Assembly (NCBI RefSeq): GCF_003721245.1
Contig: NZ_RIZG01000002.1
Location: 280,571-344,570 of the forward strand
Length of the DNA: 64,000 bases
Direction: 5' to 3'
From: Marinomonas hwangdonensis
Lineage (GTDB): Bacteria > Pseudomonadota > Gammaproteobacteria > Pseudomonadales > Marinomonadaceae
In this document: in pieces, positions 8,749 through 17,784 of the stretch
Layout: each line of letters begins with the position of its first letter
Numbering within the stretch: the stretch's first letter is position 1
Notes under the pieces: model-generated
What the model saw: only the letters and a program-made list of their open reading frames with translations
Told to the model about the DNA's origin: nothing
Databases searched by the model: none
Program-made: the position numbers and the translations under genes

Positions 8749-10341
8749 TTACGTCTGAATCTGATTTCGACCAGCTTGCTTAGCACGATACATTTTTTGG
8801 TCTATTTCTACCAAAATGCTCTCTGAAGAATGTTCGGCAGAAAACTCTGATAGGCCGAGGCTAACGGTGACCTTGATCTGCAAGGGAAAAGTATGCGAGC
8901 GAATTGCGGAAAACACGTCCTCAGCAATATTTAGTGCCATTCTTTGATCGGTATTTGGACACACGATGACAAACTCTTCACCACCCCATCGCCCTAATGT
9001 ATCCGTATTACGAACCGTCGCTTTGACGACTTGAGCAAGTTCGATAAGAACCTGATCGCCCACTTCGTGCCCAAACGTATCATTCACTCGCTTAAAATGG
9101 TCTATATCAAACATAAGTGCGCTAAAAGGGCGATGTTTTCGCTGAAAACGGCTGACTTCCGCATGAAGCACTTCCATCATTTTGCGACGATTCGCAATCG
9201 ACGTTAGCTGATCAGTGTGAGAAATAGTACTCAGCAGGGCATTGGTGTCTTTCAGTTCAATGTTTTTCTGAATTAATGCTTTTTCAGTGAGCTTTTCAAT
9301 GGCCTCCGAAATCTGACCTATTTCATTATTAGGAAAAACATATTTGTCTAGTTCGTCTTTCCCTTCAGTAATCTCTTGCACCCTGTTTTGTAATTTTTTC
9401 AGAGGTAAAATCAGATGCCTACTTAATACGAAACTCATTAACCACGTCGTAAAAAGAGATCCTATGACTATTATCAATAACGTTGATGTGATGCTTTCTA
9501 TAATTGGTTGACGAATATCAGCTAAATCAACTTCGGTCACCACGATCCAGCCCAACTCATCAATACGATTAAAGTGAGCCAGCTTTTTTTGGTCTCCATC
9601 GTTGTAAGAAAGATTGCCTGAAGCATTCATTCTCTCTGGTATATGAGAGAATATTTCTTGATGCAGTGTATCAGGCAGAGTTTCATTAGGATGAATAAGT
9701 ATTTTACCCTCAGTATCCATGACAAAGTTGTATATAGTCGGATACTTTTCATCACGAATGGCCAGCGCCTTAACAATGGCATCCATTCCCGCATCAATGG
9801 AAATAACACCAACAATATTGTTATCAGCATCTAACAGTGTTTTTCCAAACGACACCAACCACTTTTTAGAGTTAATGTCCTGATAAGGAATGCCATCAGA
9901 TATCAATGGATGAGACGTTATCGCTGCCTGATACCAAGGACGAATGACAGCATTGAACCCTACGGGTGGGGTGTAATCATTAATCAGCAAACCCCCATTT
10001 TCATAACCAGAAAAAATGTAATGTATGTTAGGTATCGTGTTTTGCAACACTTCAAACAGACTCAGAATTTTTTCTTGTGTTTCTTGCTCACGAAAGCGAC
10101 TGTGATCAACACCTGAAGCAGAGCTACCTGTGTATTCAACGGCTTTGCGTAAAGGCGCAACATAGCCATCTATCAGCGTTGTGACAGATCTATTTTTATT
10201 ACGAAGTACTGATTCAGCGTTATCTATACCCTGTGTATACAAAAGAGAGGCAATGCTGACACTGATAATAACGATGGTTATCAAAGCTAACGTCGTGGTG
10301 ATAGCAAAAATTTGGCGATGTAACTTTGAAAACTTTTTCAT
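8749..10341 (-). CDS. Diguanylate cyclase with dCache sensor, HAMP and GGDEF domains
   Basis: 530 residues from ATG 10341 (an alternative GTG at 10380 adds 13 residues; neither has a clear ribosome site). Order: N-terminal membrane helix (about 10-35), a periplasmic double-Cache domain (about 45-270, containing RPWYQAA), a second membrane helix (about 280-305), HAMP (about 305-360), a short coiled coil and a GGDEF domain. The active-site motif is GGEEF near residue 450, preceded by RNTD five residues upstream, which matches the RxxD inhibitory site for c-di-GMP feedback. The protein probably makes c-di-GMP in response to a small periplasmic ligand. No EAL domain is present. Confidence 0.92.
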   Translation of the reverse strand: MKKFSKLHRQIFAITTTLALITIVIISVSIASLLYTQGIDNAESVLRNKNRSVTTLIDGYVAPLRKAVEYTGSSASGVDHSRFREQETQEKILSLFEVLQNTIPNIHYIFSGYENGGLLINDYTPPVGFNAVIRPWYQAAITSHPLISDGIPYQDINSKKWLVSFGKTLLDADNNIVGVISIDAGMDAIVKALAIRDEKYPTIYNFVMDTEGKILIHPNETLPDTLHQEIFSHIPERMNASGNLSYNDGDQKKLAHFNRIDELGWIVVTEVDLADIRQPIIESITSTLLIIVIGSLFTTWLMSFVLSRHLILPLKKLQNRVQEITEGKDELDKYVFPNNEIGQISEAIEKLTEKALIQKNIELKDTNALLSTISHTDQLTSIANRRKMMEVLHAEVSRFQRKHRPFSALMFDIDHFKRVNDTFGHEVGDQVLIELAQVVKATVRNTDTLGRWGGEEFVIVCPNTDQRMALNIAEDVFSAIRSHTFPLQIKVTVSLGLSEFSAEHSSESILVEIDQKMYRAKQAGRNQIQT

Positions 10342-10523
10342 ACGAAATATCAAATAAATCCAATTATTTGCTTTAAACACGAAGGGTTATATAGAATGAT
10401 TTTGGTTAAAAATCGGTCGATACTGTCAAAATGCGCCCAGCTTGTCTACATGTATTTCTGATTTTAACGTAGCACTCAACCATCGCCGCAACCTAACATC
10501 ACGTTGAAGATAAAAAAAGTGGC

Positions 10524-10583
10524 ATGGCTGATTATGACCTCGATTCATTTATCAGTGGACTAGATAGCCAAGAGAGAAAATGA
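10524..10583 (+). other. Tiny acidic ORF, probably not a gene
   Basis: A 19-codon frame (MADYDLDSFISGLDSQERK) in the gap between the cyclase promoter and the broken exonuclease gene. It lacks a convincing ribosome site. It may be a leftover gene start; no function is proposed. Confidence 0.12.
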
Positions 10584-10594
10584 AACCATTCCAA

Positions 10595-10977
10595 CTATAT
10601 GCTCAACGTCAGCGGAACATGATCACTAATTAAAATCCATTCATCGTGGTAACCCACCCTCAAATCACATTCTTCAGCGAAATCTGATGAGGTGAACACA
10701 TAATCAATGTGGTAGACCTTCTCTCGGTTCCGCTGCAAGAAAAATGTTGGTCTGGTCTCATTGCCCTGTTCTTCCCGGAAAACTCGATGATACTGGCTCT
10801 TGAATCCCATTTCGCCGAGCTCAGCAACTACGTCTGAGTGATTCCACCAGCGGTCCGGCTTATCCCAACGCACATTGTATTAAAATCGCCGAGAATGACT
10901 GTCTTTGGTCCATTCAGGTCGTCACGGTGGATCTGAATTACCAAGCTTTTGAATGAAACCAAAGAAACAAGCTCATC
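10595..10977 (-). pseudogene. Broken endonuclease/exonuclease/phosphatase-family gene
   Basis: The C-terminal part of an EEP-superfamily protein is readable in two frames. The upstream piece (about 10977-10876) reads to VILGDFNT, the family's GDFN motif. The downstream piece (from about 10876) continues [17 protein letters not shown] and ends HIDYVFTS...[11 protein letters not shown], carrying the conserved D-Y-V and SDH motifs. The two join if one A is restored in the run near 10875-10877, so a single-base deletion explains the frameshift. The N-terminal half is absent: a stop codon at 10978-10980 closes the upstream frame and no start is present. It is a decayed remnant. Confidence 0.8.
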
Positions 10978-10989
10978 TTAACCTTGTAT

Positions 10990-11016
10990 CTTCCCCTTAG
11001 AAGACATAAGGGGAAG
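10990..11016 (-). terminator. Hairpin behind nadE
   Basis: A perfect 10-bp stem (CTTCCCCTTA / TAAGGGGAAG) with a 7-base loop, 36 bases past the nadE stop. No U-tract follows, so it may stabilise or process the transcript rather than terminate it. Confidence 0.5.
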
Positions 11017-11051
11017 GGACTGAGCTCTGTGAACACGATTTTAAAAGCGCT

Positions 11052-12689
11052 CTACTCGCCGATGTGCCAGCCATTGGTTATCGGGTAACGACGATCTCGT
11101 CCAAAGCCACGAGCAGTGATGCGAACACCGGTTGGTGATTGACGACGTTTGTATTCGTTCACGTCGACAAGGCGAAGTACGCGATACACGGTTTCGCGGT
11201 CGAATTTATTCGTAGCAAGGATAGCTTCGGCACTTTGATCTTCTTCGATGTACATGCGTAAGATGTCATCCAGAATGTCATAGCTTGGCAAGGAATCTTC
11301 GTCTTTTTGATCGGGTGCCAGTTCAGCCGAGGGTGGACGTGTAATCACACGCTCCGGGATCACGTAGCCCAAGGTATTGCGGTAGCGACAAAGTTTGAAA
11401 ACCAAGGTTTTGAAGACGTCTTTTAAGACAGAATAACCGCCCACCATGTCGCCATAAAGGGTGGCATAGCCTACGGCCATTTCGCTCTTGTTGCCTGTGG
11501 TTAAGACCATGTAGCCTTTCTTGTTGGAAATCGCCATTAAGGTCACGCCACGGGTACGGGCTTGTAAGTTTTCTTCTGTGGTGTCTTTGCCGTAGCCTTC
11601 GAATTCTGGTGCGAGCACCTCGGTAAAGGCGGAAACCATAGACTCAATCGGCAAGACGCTGTATTTCACGCCCAGCAAGTTGGCCTCTTCTTCGGCGTCG
11701 TGCAAGCTGATAGACGAGGTATAGGTGTACGGCATCATCACGGCTTGAACACGCTCGGCACCGATCGCATCAACCGCCACGGCCAAAGACAAGGCGGAGT
11801 CAATACCGCCGCTCAATCCCAGCACAATGCCTTTAAAACGATTTTTGGTGATGTAGTCACGTAGACCAAGCACCATGGCTTGATACACGCTGGCTTCCAC
11901 TCCCAAGGCTGGTGCGATGACACCCGCGACTGGCTCAACTTTATTCGGCTGGCTCTCATCCACAATCATATCGATGCTGTATAAACCCGCTTCAAACCAA
12001 GGCGCTTGCATGATTTTCTCGCCTTTGGCGTTGACCACAAACGAGCCGCCTTCATACACAAGTTCATCCTGCGCGCCCATGTAGTTCACGTACACAATCG
12101 GCAAACTGACTTCGGTGGCACGCTGATGCAACAAGGCTTCACGCTCACCCATTTTTTCGATGTGATAGGGCGAGGCGTTTAGGTTCAGAATCAATTCTGC
12201 GCCAGCCGCTTTTGCTTGTGCGGTGGGCTCTGGGTGCCAGATGTCTTCACAGATACTTAGGCCCACTTTAACGCCTTTGATATCCACTAGGCCCGCTTCG
12301 CGGCCTTCGCTGAAGTAGCGTTTATCGTCGAACACGAGGAAGTTCGGTAGTTTTTGCTTGGCATATTCCACCAGCAATTGGCCTTGATAAAACACGCCAG
12401 CACAGTTAAATAGCTCACCATCAATGCGACGTGGATAACCAACAACCACGTAAATATCGCGAACGTCAGACAAGATTTTCGCCAACGCCGACTCAATTCG
12501 GGTATCCAAACTGGGGCGCAATAATAAGTCTTCTGGTGGATAGCCCGTAAGGGTTAACTCGGGAAACACCACCACATCGGCTTTTTCCTCATCACGGGCT
12601 TTACAGGCCGTATCGATAACCAGTTGGGTGTTTCTTGTGATGTCGCCGACCAGCATATCCAGCTGGGCCATTGCAATTCGTAATGTCAT
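11052..12689 (-). CDS. nadE: Glutamine-dependent NAD+ synthetase
   Basis: 545 residues, a fusion of an N-terminal nitrilase-like glutaminase (about 1-250) and a C-terminal NAD synthetase (about 270-545). It converts nicotinic acid adenine dinucleotide to NAD+ with ATP, using ammonia channelled from glutamine. The glutaminase triad is visible as Glu44 (FPELTLTGYPPEDLL), Lys113 (YAKQKLPNF) and Cys147 (GLSICEDIWHPE). The ATP-pyrophosphatase P-loop SGGIDS is at 293-298. Length fits the two-domain type seen in Pseudomonas, not the short ammonia-dependent E. coli enzyme. It is transcribed alone. Confidence 0.96.
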   Translation of the reverse strand: MTLRIAMAQLDMLVGDITRNTQLVIDTACKARDEEKADVVVFPELTLTGYPPEDLLLRPSLDTRIESALAKILSDVRDIYVVVGYPRRIDGELFNCAGVFYQGQLLVEYAKQKLPNFLVFDDKRYFSEGREAGLVDIKGVKVGLSICEDIWHPEPTAQAKAAGAELILNLNASPYHIEKMGEREALLHQRATEVSLPIVYVNYMGAQDELVYEGGSFVVNAKGEKIMQAPWFEAGLYSIDMIVDESQPNKVEPVAGVIAPALGVEASVYQAMVLGLRDYITKNRFKGIVLGLSGGIDSALSLAVAVDAIGAERVQAVMMPYTYTSSISLHDAEEEANLLGVKYSVLPIESMVSAFTEVLAPEFEGYGKDTTEENLQARTRGVTLMAISNKKGYMVLTTGNKSEMAVGYATLYGDMVGGYSVLKDVFKTLVFKLCRYRNTLGYVIPERVITRPPSAELAPDQKDEDSLPSYDILDDILRMYIEEDQSAEAILATNKFDRETVYRVLRLVDVNEYKRRQSPTGVRITARGFGRDRRYPITNGWHIGE

Positions 12690-12762
12690 ACAGTTGCTAT
12701 CTCATGAACTCTGTTAGAATATGCGGGTTATTGTCTGGAATAACCTAACCTAGGTAAAGTAT

Positions 12763-13023
12763 ATGATCGTACGTTTGATCGTTTTTATTGCAATTTTCTT
12801 TATTGGCTGGTGGTTATACCGCCAATTCATGCTTTTCAAGCAGGGTCAATCACCGAATAAAAATAAAAAACACTCGGCAGATGAAAAAGACAACACACAA
12901 GAAAGCATGGTGCGGTGTGAAGAATGTAAAACCTTTACCCCCAAATCCCACGCTGTCTACGATACAGAAAAACGCGCTTTTTGCTGCCAAGAACATCTAG
13001 AAAGCTTTAGTCAGAAGCCGTAA
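12763..13023 (+). CDS. Small membrane-anchored zinc-ribbon protein (PP0621-like)
   Basis: 86 residues: an N-terminal membrane helix (VRLIVFIAIFFIGWWLYRQF), a basic polar linker, then a Cys-rich end with CEEC and CC residues (RCEECKTFTPKSHAV, AFCCQEHLE) likely to bind one metal ion. Such proteins are common beside nadE or pil genes in pseudomonads; their role is unknown. The 3' end overlaps the convergent pilin-like gene by 17 bases. Confidence 0.7.
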   Translation: MIVRLIVFIAIFFIGWWLYRQFMLFKQGQSPNKNKKHSADEKDNTQESMVRCEECKTFTPKSHAVYDTEKRAFCCQEHLESFSQKP

Positions 13024-13468
13024 CCCAACCGCTCGACAGCAAGCGATTTTCTTGCCACCACCAGCATTGATATTGATGCTGGTTTTGTGTCGCACAAAGG
13101 CGATAAAAGTGATTCGTCGCAGCGGATTCATTCGCCACAGATTGATAATGTTCCCATCGATACTGGATTGCTTGGCCATTTTTTTGCCATTCTTTTTGCG
13201 GGTGATGGGACATTAGATCACAGAAGCCCAAGCAATCGCTGTTCTTAGCTGAGGAGAAATCGGGATTGACCGCCATGCTATTAAAAAAGTCTATCCGAAT
13301 TTTTTGCTCCTGCGCCACCTCGTCTAACTGAGCTCGCCATTGAAAAGCGGCTTGCCATCTTTGCTGATAATTCACTGATAAGGTAGAAAGCGCCAGTAAA
13401 AGTGCAATAATCGGCAAAGACACCCAACCCTTTTGATCAAAAAATTTCATACTGATCATTTTCACCAC
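13007..13468 (-). CDS. Minor pilin-like protein (PilX position)
   Basis: 153 residues. A short leader ends DQKG, followed by a hydrophobic helix (WVSLPIIALLLALSTLSV), which looks like a class III prepilin signal cleaved after Gly. The usual Glu at mature position 5 is replaced by Pro, a loss also known in PilX/GspK-type tip pilins. It is the last of four pilin-like genes in a row and probably part of the type IV pilus initiation or tip complex. Sequence similarity beyond the signal is not recognisable to me, so the exact role is inferred from gene order. Confidence 0.6.
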   Translation of the reverse strand: MVKMISMKFFDQKGWVSLPIIALLLALSTLSVNYQQRWQAAFQWRAQLDEVAQEQKIRIDFFNSMAVNPDFSSAKNSDCLGFCDLMSHHPQKEWQKNGQAIQYRWEHYQSVANESAATNHFYRLCATQNQHQYQCWWWQENRLLSSGWVTASD

Positions 13469-13484
13469 ATCCCTTTTGGTGACA

Positions 13485-14381
13485 CTATTTTAAAACAATG
13501 ATGTGATTGCCAACCCCCTGACAAGGTGACGCATAACGCCACACATCGCCTCGCATCGACAGATATTCTCTCTGAAATTGCGTATGACGTTGAGACTTAC
13601 AATCATTCAGTTGATATTGATATTCTACCCACACCCCGCGCAGAACATGTAAAGCAAAGCTTCCATAACGAGTATCTAACGCCTCCGCTTTGCCATCTTG
13701 GTTTGTGTCTAATAAAGGAAAAACCGACAGGCGCTCGATGCCATCCCATAATTCTAACGCGTTGCCACTTTCTTCAGGCGTTCGCCAAAACGCATTCCTT
13801 CCCTCTTTTCCTTTGGATACATACCAATAAAACCCATCTTGGCTTTCTATTATGCCGGACTGTCCAATGGCCTTCTCTACCTCGCTGCCAGTGGATAACT
13901 GAACCGTACTTTTTTGGGTTGATGCACTTATTATCTGTCCCTGAAAAGTCGCGTCACAAGATGAAAAACGCACGCTATCACCGGCTTTCCAATGGCAAGA
14001 AAAGGATGTTTCAAATGGGTTTTCCTGCACTGACACGGTGCCACGACACAAACCATAATCGGTACCCCTTATCCAATCTGATCGATCATCTAACACGCGT
14101 GAAGCGAGTCTCGGCGGTGGCGAACCTCCTGATTCAATCGTCAAAAACAGACTGTCCTCAATACGGCAATTGGCGGGTACCAAACGTCCCCATTGCGCAC
14201 GAAAATGCGCGTCTATTGCGGCTCTGATCGCCTGATGATCTTGATAAGTTTGACCCAATAAATGACGTTCTTGCATTCGCGCTAAAGTACTGACGACGAA
14301 AGGTAAAAACAATGCAATTAAGGCACACACCACCAGCAGCTCGACCAAGAGACTGCCTTTTGCCTGTCGTCTTATCATCAT
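13485..14381 (-). CDS. Minor pilin, PilW-like
   Basis: 298 residues. The N-terminus RRQAKGSLLVELLVVCALIALF is a typical prepilin leader with Gly at -1 and Glu at mature position 5. A long globular C-terminal part contains several cysteines. Size and place (third of four) match PilW of the fimU-pilV-pilW-pilX order, where minor pilins prime pilus assembly. The start overlaps the end of the upstream gene in an ATGA arrangement, indicating translational coupling. Confidence 0.75.
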   Translation of the reverse strand: MMIRRQAKGSLLVELLVVCALIALFLPFVVSTLARMQERHLLGQTYQDHQAIRAAIDAHFRAQWGRLVPANCRIEDSLFLTIESGGSPPPRLASRVLDDRSDWIRGTDYGLCRGTVSVQENPFETSFSCHWKAGDSVRFSSCDATFQGQIISASTQKSTVQLSTGSEVEKAIGQSGIIESQDGFYWYVSKGKEGRNAFWRTPEESGNALELWDGIERLSVFPLLDTNQDGKAEALDTRYGSFALHVLRGVWVEYQYQLNDCKSQRHTQFQREYLSMRGDVWRYASPCQGVGNHIIVLK

Positions 14382-14752
14382 GGCTCTTCCCCCACACCCT
14401 TGTGGTCACTCGTTTCCTTTTGCTGGGCGGCGTAAAACCATTGTCTAAGTTGGTCACCCGTGCACAGTTGACAGTCAGGATATTCGCTAGGTGTGGCAGA
14501 GTGGGGATCTGTTAACCAAGACACAGGGCCCACTAATTGCTTCATGGCGTCTTGTTTCTGTCTGTTTTCCTGATTTTTACGGTAGGTTTCAGCGTGTTGA
14601 ATTGTACGCCATTGCGTTTCACTTTGGTGTTGTACCACCTTTAACACGACTGCAAACAAAGCGAGACACACTATTACTTCAAGCATAATCCAGCCCCGTT
14701 GTGACTGTTCTCGACTTAGCGTAATCGAAACGGTATCTCGCTTTATTGGCAT
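14378..14752 (-). CDS. Minor pilin, PilV-like
   Basis: 124 residues from ATG 14752, preceded by an AGGTG ribosome site; a longer frame to 14827 would run into the gene upstream. A 20-residue leader ends QRG, then WIMLEVIVCLALFAVVLKV with Glu at mature position 5. Its short length and second position in the cluster fit PilV/GspI. It overlaps the upstream gene by 10 bases and the downstream gene by 4. Confidence 0.72.
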   Translation of the reverse strand: MPIKRDTVSITLSREQSQRGWIMLEVIVCLALFAVVLKVVQHQSETQWRTIQHAETYRKNQENRQKQDAMKQLVGPVSWLTDPHSATPSEYPDCQLCTGDQLRQWFYAAQQKETSDHKGVGEEP

Positions 14753-15255
14753 GACACCTCCCCTTTTCGTTGAGGGTCGGTAACGTAAAAACGGCCGCTC
14801 TGATTCAGAACAATGTTCGCCTGCCACGCATTAGAACAAAAAATGAAGGTGCCATTTTGATAGCCAGATAAACCATTAGACTGAAACTCTATGTGGCTTT
14901 TTTGCGTTGGAAAGCCGCGCCAAGACACTTCAATATTCTTTTCGAAGGTTCGACGATAGAAGGTTTTCTCTACGCCTGTTGCGGAATCGATTTGATAAAG
15001 CCAAAAACCCTCCGACCAACGCCCATTGCACTCATCACCCCCACATAAAAAACTTGGTCGACCGCTTAATACAGCCAATTGACGAGCTTGTGCCAGTGCA
15101 TCGGTTAAGTGTTTTACTTGCTGCTGAAGCGCATTTTTAACTTGAGTGTCTTGGCTCACGCGCAAAAAATGCGCACCACCAGCGTGAGCAAGAATACTCA
15201 GTACCGCAAGCGCGCATAATAGCTCCAGTAAAGAAAAGCCACCTTGATGACTCAT
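14743..15255 (-). CDS. Pseudopilin FimT/GspH family
   Basis: 170 residues starting MSHQGGFSLLELLCALAVLS, a textbook type IV prepilin signal (G^FSLLE). The mature part has the GspH/FimT beta-rich pattern with a Cys pair (FLCGGDECNG) near the middle. It heads the minor-pilin operon and has a strong AAGGAGG site. In type IV pili FimU/FimT joins PilV, PilW and PilX at the fibre tip; FimT relatives can also bind DNA during uptake. No PilY1 or PilE gene follows, so this is a reduced cluster. Confidence 0.82.
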   Translation of the reverse strand: MSHQGGFSLLELLCALAVLSILAHAGGAHFLRVSQDTQVKNALQQQVKHLTDALAQARQLAVLSGRPSFLCGGDECNGRWSEGFWLYQIDSATGVEKTFYRRTFEKNIEVSWRGFPTQKSHIEFQSNGLSGYQNGTFIFCSNAWQANIVLNQSGRFYVTDPQRKGEVSCQ

Positions 15256-15332
15256 TGAAAACCTCCTTGTTTCGTGTGTTCAGAAAATGGGCATCCTGCC
15301 CATGATGTCTAACTGGTTGAACGGAAGTTAGG

Positions 15333-16199
15333 TTAAACCGTATCGAACCATTTGTTAATATGTATCGCGATTTGTCTGGGCTTTTGAAAAGGCAAAGAAT
15401 GATCGCAGGCTTTCATGATTTTATGCTGCCAACCCGCGTTTTTCTCGCTTAACACCTCATAGTGCTGCGTTAAGCCGTCATGACTCAACTCCCCTGAAAA
15501 CAAAAGTACCTGGTCGCTGGCCTCTATCACCCTCTGACGCAGATCAGACTGACTGGCCATTTTCGCTACATGATCGGTCACCGCATCGAGTGCGTAAGCA
15601 AACCCAAAGGGTCGATGGGCAAGCCGAGATTGCGTGGTGGCTTCTGCGACGGGATGCTTACGCCGATTAGGCGACACTCCATCCATAAAGCTCGCGACGC
15701 CAAGCTCCACATCGCCTGTTTCACGAATCAATTGAGACGCGTGACGATATCGTTGGCGGACCTCCATTAAGGTCGATAAGTCTTCACGATCCAAGGATGC
15801 GGGCTCCAACAACGCCATTTTCACAGGACATTGAGCTTGTAAGCGACGTTGATAATTCATATTGAGAGCCACTAGACCGCCCAACGAATAGGCCACAAGA
15901 TCAAAATCGTCCCATGCTAAGTGGGCAAGAAGCGCCATCATCTCTTCGGTTAATTCATCAATAGATAAAGCCGCTTCTTCACCGTGATGGTGAAACGACT
16001 CTCCCATCCCCTTAAGATCGGGCACCAACATCCATCGCCACTGAGTAAAGTACGGTAACATAGACGAATAGGTTATTTCCCCCGCGACACCCGCGCCATG
16101 CAAGAGCAAACAGGCTCTGTCACTCTGTACAGAGGGGTTTTCATAGAGACGATACGCGATACGCGCACTAGGTAAAGAAAGAAAAAAAATGTCAGACAC
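15333..16199 (-). CDS. Alpha/beta hydrolase
   Basis: 288 residues with the standard fold signs: LLLHGAGVAGE (oxyanion strand, about 32-42), VPDLKGMGES, the nucleophile elbow AYSLGG (Ser near 105), a late Asp region (VLLFSGELSHDG) and a C-terminal His in KACDHSLPF. Substrate is unknown; esterase or lipase-like activity is the default guess. It lies just upstream of the minor-pilin operon on the same strand, with a 77-base gap, but nothing ties it to pili. Confidence 0.75.
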   Translation of the reverse strand: MSDIFFLSLPSARIAYRLYENPSVQSDRACLLLHGAGVAGEITYSSMLPYFTQWRWMLVPDLKGMGESFHHHGEEAALSIDELTEEMMALLAHLAWDDFDLVAYSLGGLVALNMNYQRRLQAQCPVKMALLEPASLDREDLSTLMEVRQRYRHASQLIRETGDVELGVASFMDGVSPNRRKHPVAEATTQSRLAHRPFGFAYALDAVTDHVAKMASQSDLRQRVIEASDQVLLFSGELSHDGLTQHYEVLSEKNAGWQHKIMKACDHSLPFQKPRQIAIHINKWFDTV

Positions 16200-16351
16200 T
16201 TGTAATTAACCTGTGAGGACCCTTATTAAAAGCATACAATATTGCGCTCAATCACGCTTAGCAAACCGCCAGCATTCAGCAGAAACAGCAGCATGCTTGA
16301 CGACATGGTACTTCATAACACGACTGTATATTACTAGGTATTAATCGAAAA

Positions 16352-17776
16352 ATGTCAGAAATCAAACAGATCTCTCTCCCTTATCAGGCGTCATTGCTGT
16401 CTTTTTTTTCTGCGGTAAGAGACTTGCCTTTTCCAGCGTTACTGGACAGCAATCATCAACATTTTCCTGATACACAGTATGATATCTTAGTGGCTAACCC
16501 GCTGGCATGCGTTCATCCGGACCAACAAAAAGAGCCGATAACTTGGTATACAAAGCCACTTTATGAACTAAGCCATACCGACAACCCTTTGACTCTTCTG
16601 AATGAACTGATGAGCGCTATTTGCCAAGAACCTTGGGCAAAGTCTGCGCCAAAAAACGTACCTTTTGTCGGTGGTCTATTAGGCTACTACGGCTATGAAA
16701 GCGGCCATTTTGTGGAGCAACTGCCTGACACAGTCGAGCATGATATTCTTTTAGACAGTCTCAATGTCGGTTTATACGCTTGGGCGGTGGTGACCTCTCA
16801 TCAACAAAAAACCACCCAGTTGGTGCTTTCACCTTGGTGCGACTCAGACTGTGTGGCGGATCTGATCAATCGTTTTACCAGCGCCTGTGACGACGTATTG
16901 GTCAAACAAGAATTAAACCAGGTCAACACGTTTTCGTTACAAACCCCCTTTCTATCAAACATGACGGCCGAAGATTACGCCAATAAGTTTGCTCAAGTTC
17001 AAGAGTACATTCAATCGGGTGACTGCTATCAAGTCAATTTAGCGCAGCGCTTTACTAGTACCTATCAAGGCGACACTTTTAGTGCCTATCAAACACTGCG
17101 AGAGGCTTGCCCTACCCCCTTCGCCGCTTATATGGAATTGTCCGATAATCAAAGCGTACTCAGCCACTCACCAGAACGTTTTTTATTGTGCGATCAAGGT
17201 CGAGTCGAGTCCAAACCCATAAAAGGCACAGTCGCACGCGGGAAAACGCCTGAAGAAGACCAAGCCAACGCCGACTGGCTGGTGTCATCAACAAAAGATC
17301 GTGCCGAAAATCTCATGATAGTTGATCTATTGCGTAACGATCTGGGCCGCACCTGTTTAACCGGAAGCATTAAGGTTCCCAAACTGTTTGCCCTGGAAAG
17401 CTTTGCTAACGTACACCATCTTGTCTCTACGGTAGAGGGCAGAATTGACCAAGCCGATCAGGCCATTCGTGTGTTTCATCATAGCTTTCCTGGTGGCTCT
17501 ATCACTGGGGCACCGAAAATACGCGCCATGCAAATCATTGATGAACTGGAACCCCACGAGCGTTCAGTGTACTGCGGTGCTATTGTTTACTTCAGCGCTA
17601 ATGGTCAAATGGATTCCAGCATTACCATTCGCACCCTAGTAGCTGATCATGGAAAACTGCATTGTTGGGCGGGCGGTGGCTTGGTGGCTGACTCACAATG
17701 TGAGCAAGAATACCAAGAAACCTTTACCAAAGTGGGCAAATTAACCCATACTCTAGAGCAAGTCTTTTTGAAGTAG
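16352..17776 (+). CDS. pabB: Aminodeoxychorismate synthase component I
   Basis: 474 residues. The chorismate-binding domain makes 4-amino-4-deoxychorismate for folate synthesis. The signature KPIKGTVARG carries the PIKGT Lys that separates PabB from anthranilate synthase (PIAGT). The C-terminal motifs FPGGSITGAPKIRAMQI and IRTLVADHGKLHCWAGGG are present. The N-terminal third is the usual regulatory-type subdomain. A PabA glutaminase subunit is not adjacent. The Nudix gene follows after 8 bases, the same pairing as pabB and yeaB in E. coli. Confidence 0.92.
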   Translation: MSEIKQISLPYQASLLSFFSAVRDLPFPALLDSNHQHFPDTQYDILVANPLACVHPDQQKEPITWYTKPLYELSHTDNPLTLLNELMSAICQEPWAKSAPKNVPFVGGLLGYYGYESGHFVEQLPDTVEHDILLDSLNVGLYAWAVVTSHQQKTTQLVLSPWCDSDCVADLINRFTSACDDVLVKQELNQVNTFSLQTPFLSNMTAEDYANKFAQVQEYIQSGDCYQVNLAQRFTSTYQGDTFSAYQTLREACPTPFAAYMELSDNQSVLSHSPERFLLCDQGRVESKPIKGTVARGKTPEEDQANADWLVSSTKDRAENLMIVDLLRNDLGRTCLTGSIKVPKLFALESFANVHHLVSTVEGRIDQADQAIRVFHHSFPGGSITGAPKIRAMQIIDELEPHERSVYCGAIVYFSANGQMDSSITIRTLVADHGKLHCWAGGGLVADSQCEQEYQETFTKVGKLTHTLEQVFLK

Positions 17777-17784
17777 GCCGAATT

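Noticed and set aside
13526..14227. A 233-codon open frame on the plus strand across the PilW-like gene
   Set aside because: It lies antisense to a clear minor-pilin gene with prepilin signal and coupled start; its translation has no recognisable domain or ribosome site.
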